Assembly (NCBI GenBank): GCA_014338405.1
Contig: JTDE01000103.1
Location: 179,011-243,010 of the forward strand
Direction of reading: 5' to 3'
Origin: Paragonimus skrjabini miyazakii
Lineage: Eukaryota; Platyhelminthes; Trematoda; Plagiorchiida; Troglotrematidae
DNA length: 64,000 bases
Both the position numbers and the translations under genes were made by a program. The notes beneath the pieces were generated by a model. That model saw only the letters and a list, made by a program, of their open reading frames with translations, made no database searches and was not told the DNA's origin. Of this stretch, positions 62,623-64,000 are shown one piece after another; position 1 is the stretch's first letter, and every line of letters starts with the position of its first letter.

Positions 62623-64000
62623 GGAGAAATTACTAAGAAACAATATCAATCTCGTGAGACTCGCATCGATGCCAGTCGGGAAAAGATTAACAAGTTCGTG
62701 GAAACACAACATCACCTCGCTGGAGTTCTTAGTGGTTTGTCATTTGTTTGCCGAATGTAGTGTGAGATCTTCTCTAGAGATACCCTTGAAATAACATGGT
62801 GTAGAACTCATCGCTCTCTTCATCGCTGTCTTTCACGATCAGCCGAAATGAGCGTGTTTCCTGGTGATGGTTTCAAGCATGTGAACAACCTTTCGTCTAC
62901 TGTGTTCACACAGACTCAGCTGGAGGTCCTCTCACTCGGACTGAAGTTCAAAATACCGCCCAAGAATGTTAATAAGTTGAACACACAAGTTCAATTTGAA
63001 TAAATGTACGACCGATTGAAGGAACTGTCGCCTACATCTTCTGATGAGGCAGGCTGGCTCCGTGCAAAATTGGTGGACATCTCCAACCAGTTTTTATCGG
63101 CGCCCATTCGCCAGCAATGTTGTTTAAAGCAGGAACACTATCGGGCCATGAAGGAATTAAAAGAAATGCAACCCCTTGTATTTCTTGAACCGGATAAAGG
63201 CTGTGGTGTTGTAGTCATGACCAAGGACGAGGATTTAAGGAAAATGAACATCTTGGAAGATCATAAAAAGTTAAAAGTGGACCAGGCAACAGAAAACAAC
63301 ATATTGTTGGAAAAGCAAGTTGCAAGGCAACTTCAGATACTGTTGTTACATGGACACATATCTGGAGCTCAACATAGACACTTGAAACCAGTCGGTTTGG
63401 ATACACCCCGATTGAGAGGTGCTGCAAAAGTACACAAGAATGGTATACCTCTACGTCCGATCTTGTGCATGAACAATTCCGCTTATCATAAAGTTACTCG
63501 TTGGCTAGTGGATATGTTAGATCCCATCCGTAAAGTATTATCCCCACATTGCTTGAAGGACTCTTTAGAACCAGCTGAAATCTTAAAAAAACATTTCGGT
63601 GAGTACCCAAGTAATGTATTCCATGGATGTTGATTCTCTTTTTACAAACGTTCCTCTTCGTGAGACGGCTGATATTTTGTGACTTTATCTTGAGTCAGAA
63701 CCGTGATATGTGTTCCACTTGAATACCTCAAAGATCTTATTTTGTTTTGCACAGAAAACATTCGTTTCAATTTTGAAGGACTTGCATACAGACAGATAGA
63801 CGGTGTTGCTATGGGTAGTCCGTTAAGCCCAACACTAGCGGATATCTTCTTAGGAATGATTGAGCGACAAGTTCCGGATTATATAGCTGAATCGTTATTA
63901 TACAAACGATACGTTGATGATATTTTAATTTTTACTGATGTTACTCATTTTGACTTGTTTTTCAACTTTCTTAGTAATATCCACTCAAACTTACCATTAT
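62623..64000 (+). mobile_element. Penelope-like element, 5' part with reverse transcriptase, runs off the window
   Basis: This is the best preserved element in the window. One frame runs from 62623 through an N-terminal region (RETRIDASREKINKFVETQH, a TAG at 62758-62760, MSVFPGDGFKHVNNLSS from 62848, then LEVLSLGLKFKIPPK, which matches 'LslGpkFxxPPk' of PLEs). After a TAA at 63001-63003 the 209-codon frame 63004-63633 follows. It holds the PLE-specific blocks 'LEPDKGCGVVVM' and LRGAAKVHKNGIPLRPIL (63412 onward). A +1 frameshift at about 63600-63620 leads to motif A, SMDVDSLFTNVPL (63620-63658), then TGA stops at 63680-63682 and 63704-63706. The original frame returns at about 63712 with YRQIDGVAMGSPLSPTLADI and the catalytic YKRYVDDIL (YVDD at 63910-63921). 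The GIY-YIG endonuclease expected downstream lies outside the window. Canonical catalytic motifs are present, but stops and shifts make the copy inactive as read. Confidence 0.92.
63004..63633 (+). pseudogene. PLE reverse transcriptase N-terminal open segment
   Basis: This is the longest open frame in the window (209 codons). It encodes the fingers region of the PLE reverse transcriptase with the family's KVHK...PLRPI block at about residues 138-153. The Met at 63004 is not the real start: the same frame continues upstream through the TAA at 63001-63003 with recognisable PLE sequence. It ends at a TGA (63631-63633) created by the frameshift just before motif A. Confidence 0.85.

Noticed and set aside
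1..64000. CRISPR arrays, bacterial operons, riboswitches, rRNA genes
   Set aside because: No direct-repeat/spacer arrays, no gene clusters with ribosome binding sites and no rRNA-like blocks were seen. The sequence is eukaryotic in character.

Overview
This window looks like AT-rich intergenic or intronic DNA from an animal genome, most likely a flatworm and probably a digenean fluke. The case rests on several decayed Penelope-like elements (PLEs) with GIY-YIG endonucleases, a CR1/Jockey-type LINE fragment, a tRNA-like SINE-type family, very low coding density, short simple repeats and a 100-N scaffold gap. No bacterial, plasmid or phage feature is present. The species cannot be named from the sequence alone, and the fluke assignment is an inference.

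Layout. 1-18.6 kb: no recognisable gene. It holds the N-terminal helix-turn-helix of a Tc1/IS630-type transposase (2.47 kb), a TA microsatellite (2.7 kb), copy 1 of a dispersed SINE-like family (5.0-5.4 kb), another tRNA-like module (7.2 kb) and a doubtful Gypsy integrase tail followed by an LTR-like stretch (11.8-12.4 kb). 18.6-31 kb: a PLE fragment (18.6-19.26 kb), a small candidate exon (23.76 kb), SINE copy 2 (24.2 kb) and a second PLE fragment (30.0-30.8 kb). 31-44.3 kb: mostly featureless, then SINE copy 3 (39.7 kb), a 10-bp tandem repeat (40.1 kb), candidate exons (41.07, 42.38 and 43.88 kb) and a third PLE fragment (42.74-43.27 kb). 44.3-58.8 kb: a CR1-type reverse transcriptase remnant (50.5-51.0 kb), a candidate exon with strong splice signals (51.12 kb) and an AACAG-rich low-complexity tract (52.15 kb). 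58.8-64 kb: a fourth PLE fragment on the minus strand, the assembly gap, a candidate exon (60.62 kb), and a fifth, better preserved PLE that runs off the right edge and carries recognisable reverse transcriptase motifs.

All recognisable protein-coding sequence belongs to transposable elements, and all of it is broken by stops, frameshifts or truncation. Host coding content is limited to a few short candidate exons, judged by open frame and splice-like flanks; every one lies on the plus strand. They could be exons of one or more long-intron genes or chance, and transcript data would be needed to decide. The most interesting structures are the five PLE copies, which fall into at least two subfamilies, and the three-copy repeat whose tRNA-like promoter module sits internally instead of at the 5' end.
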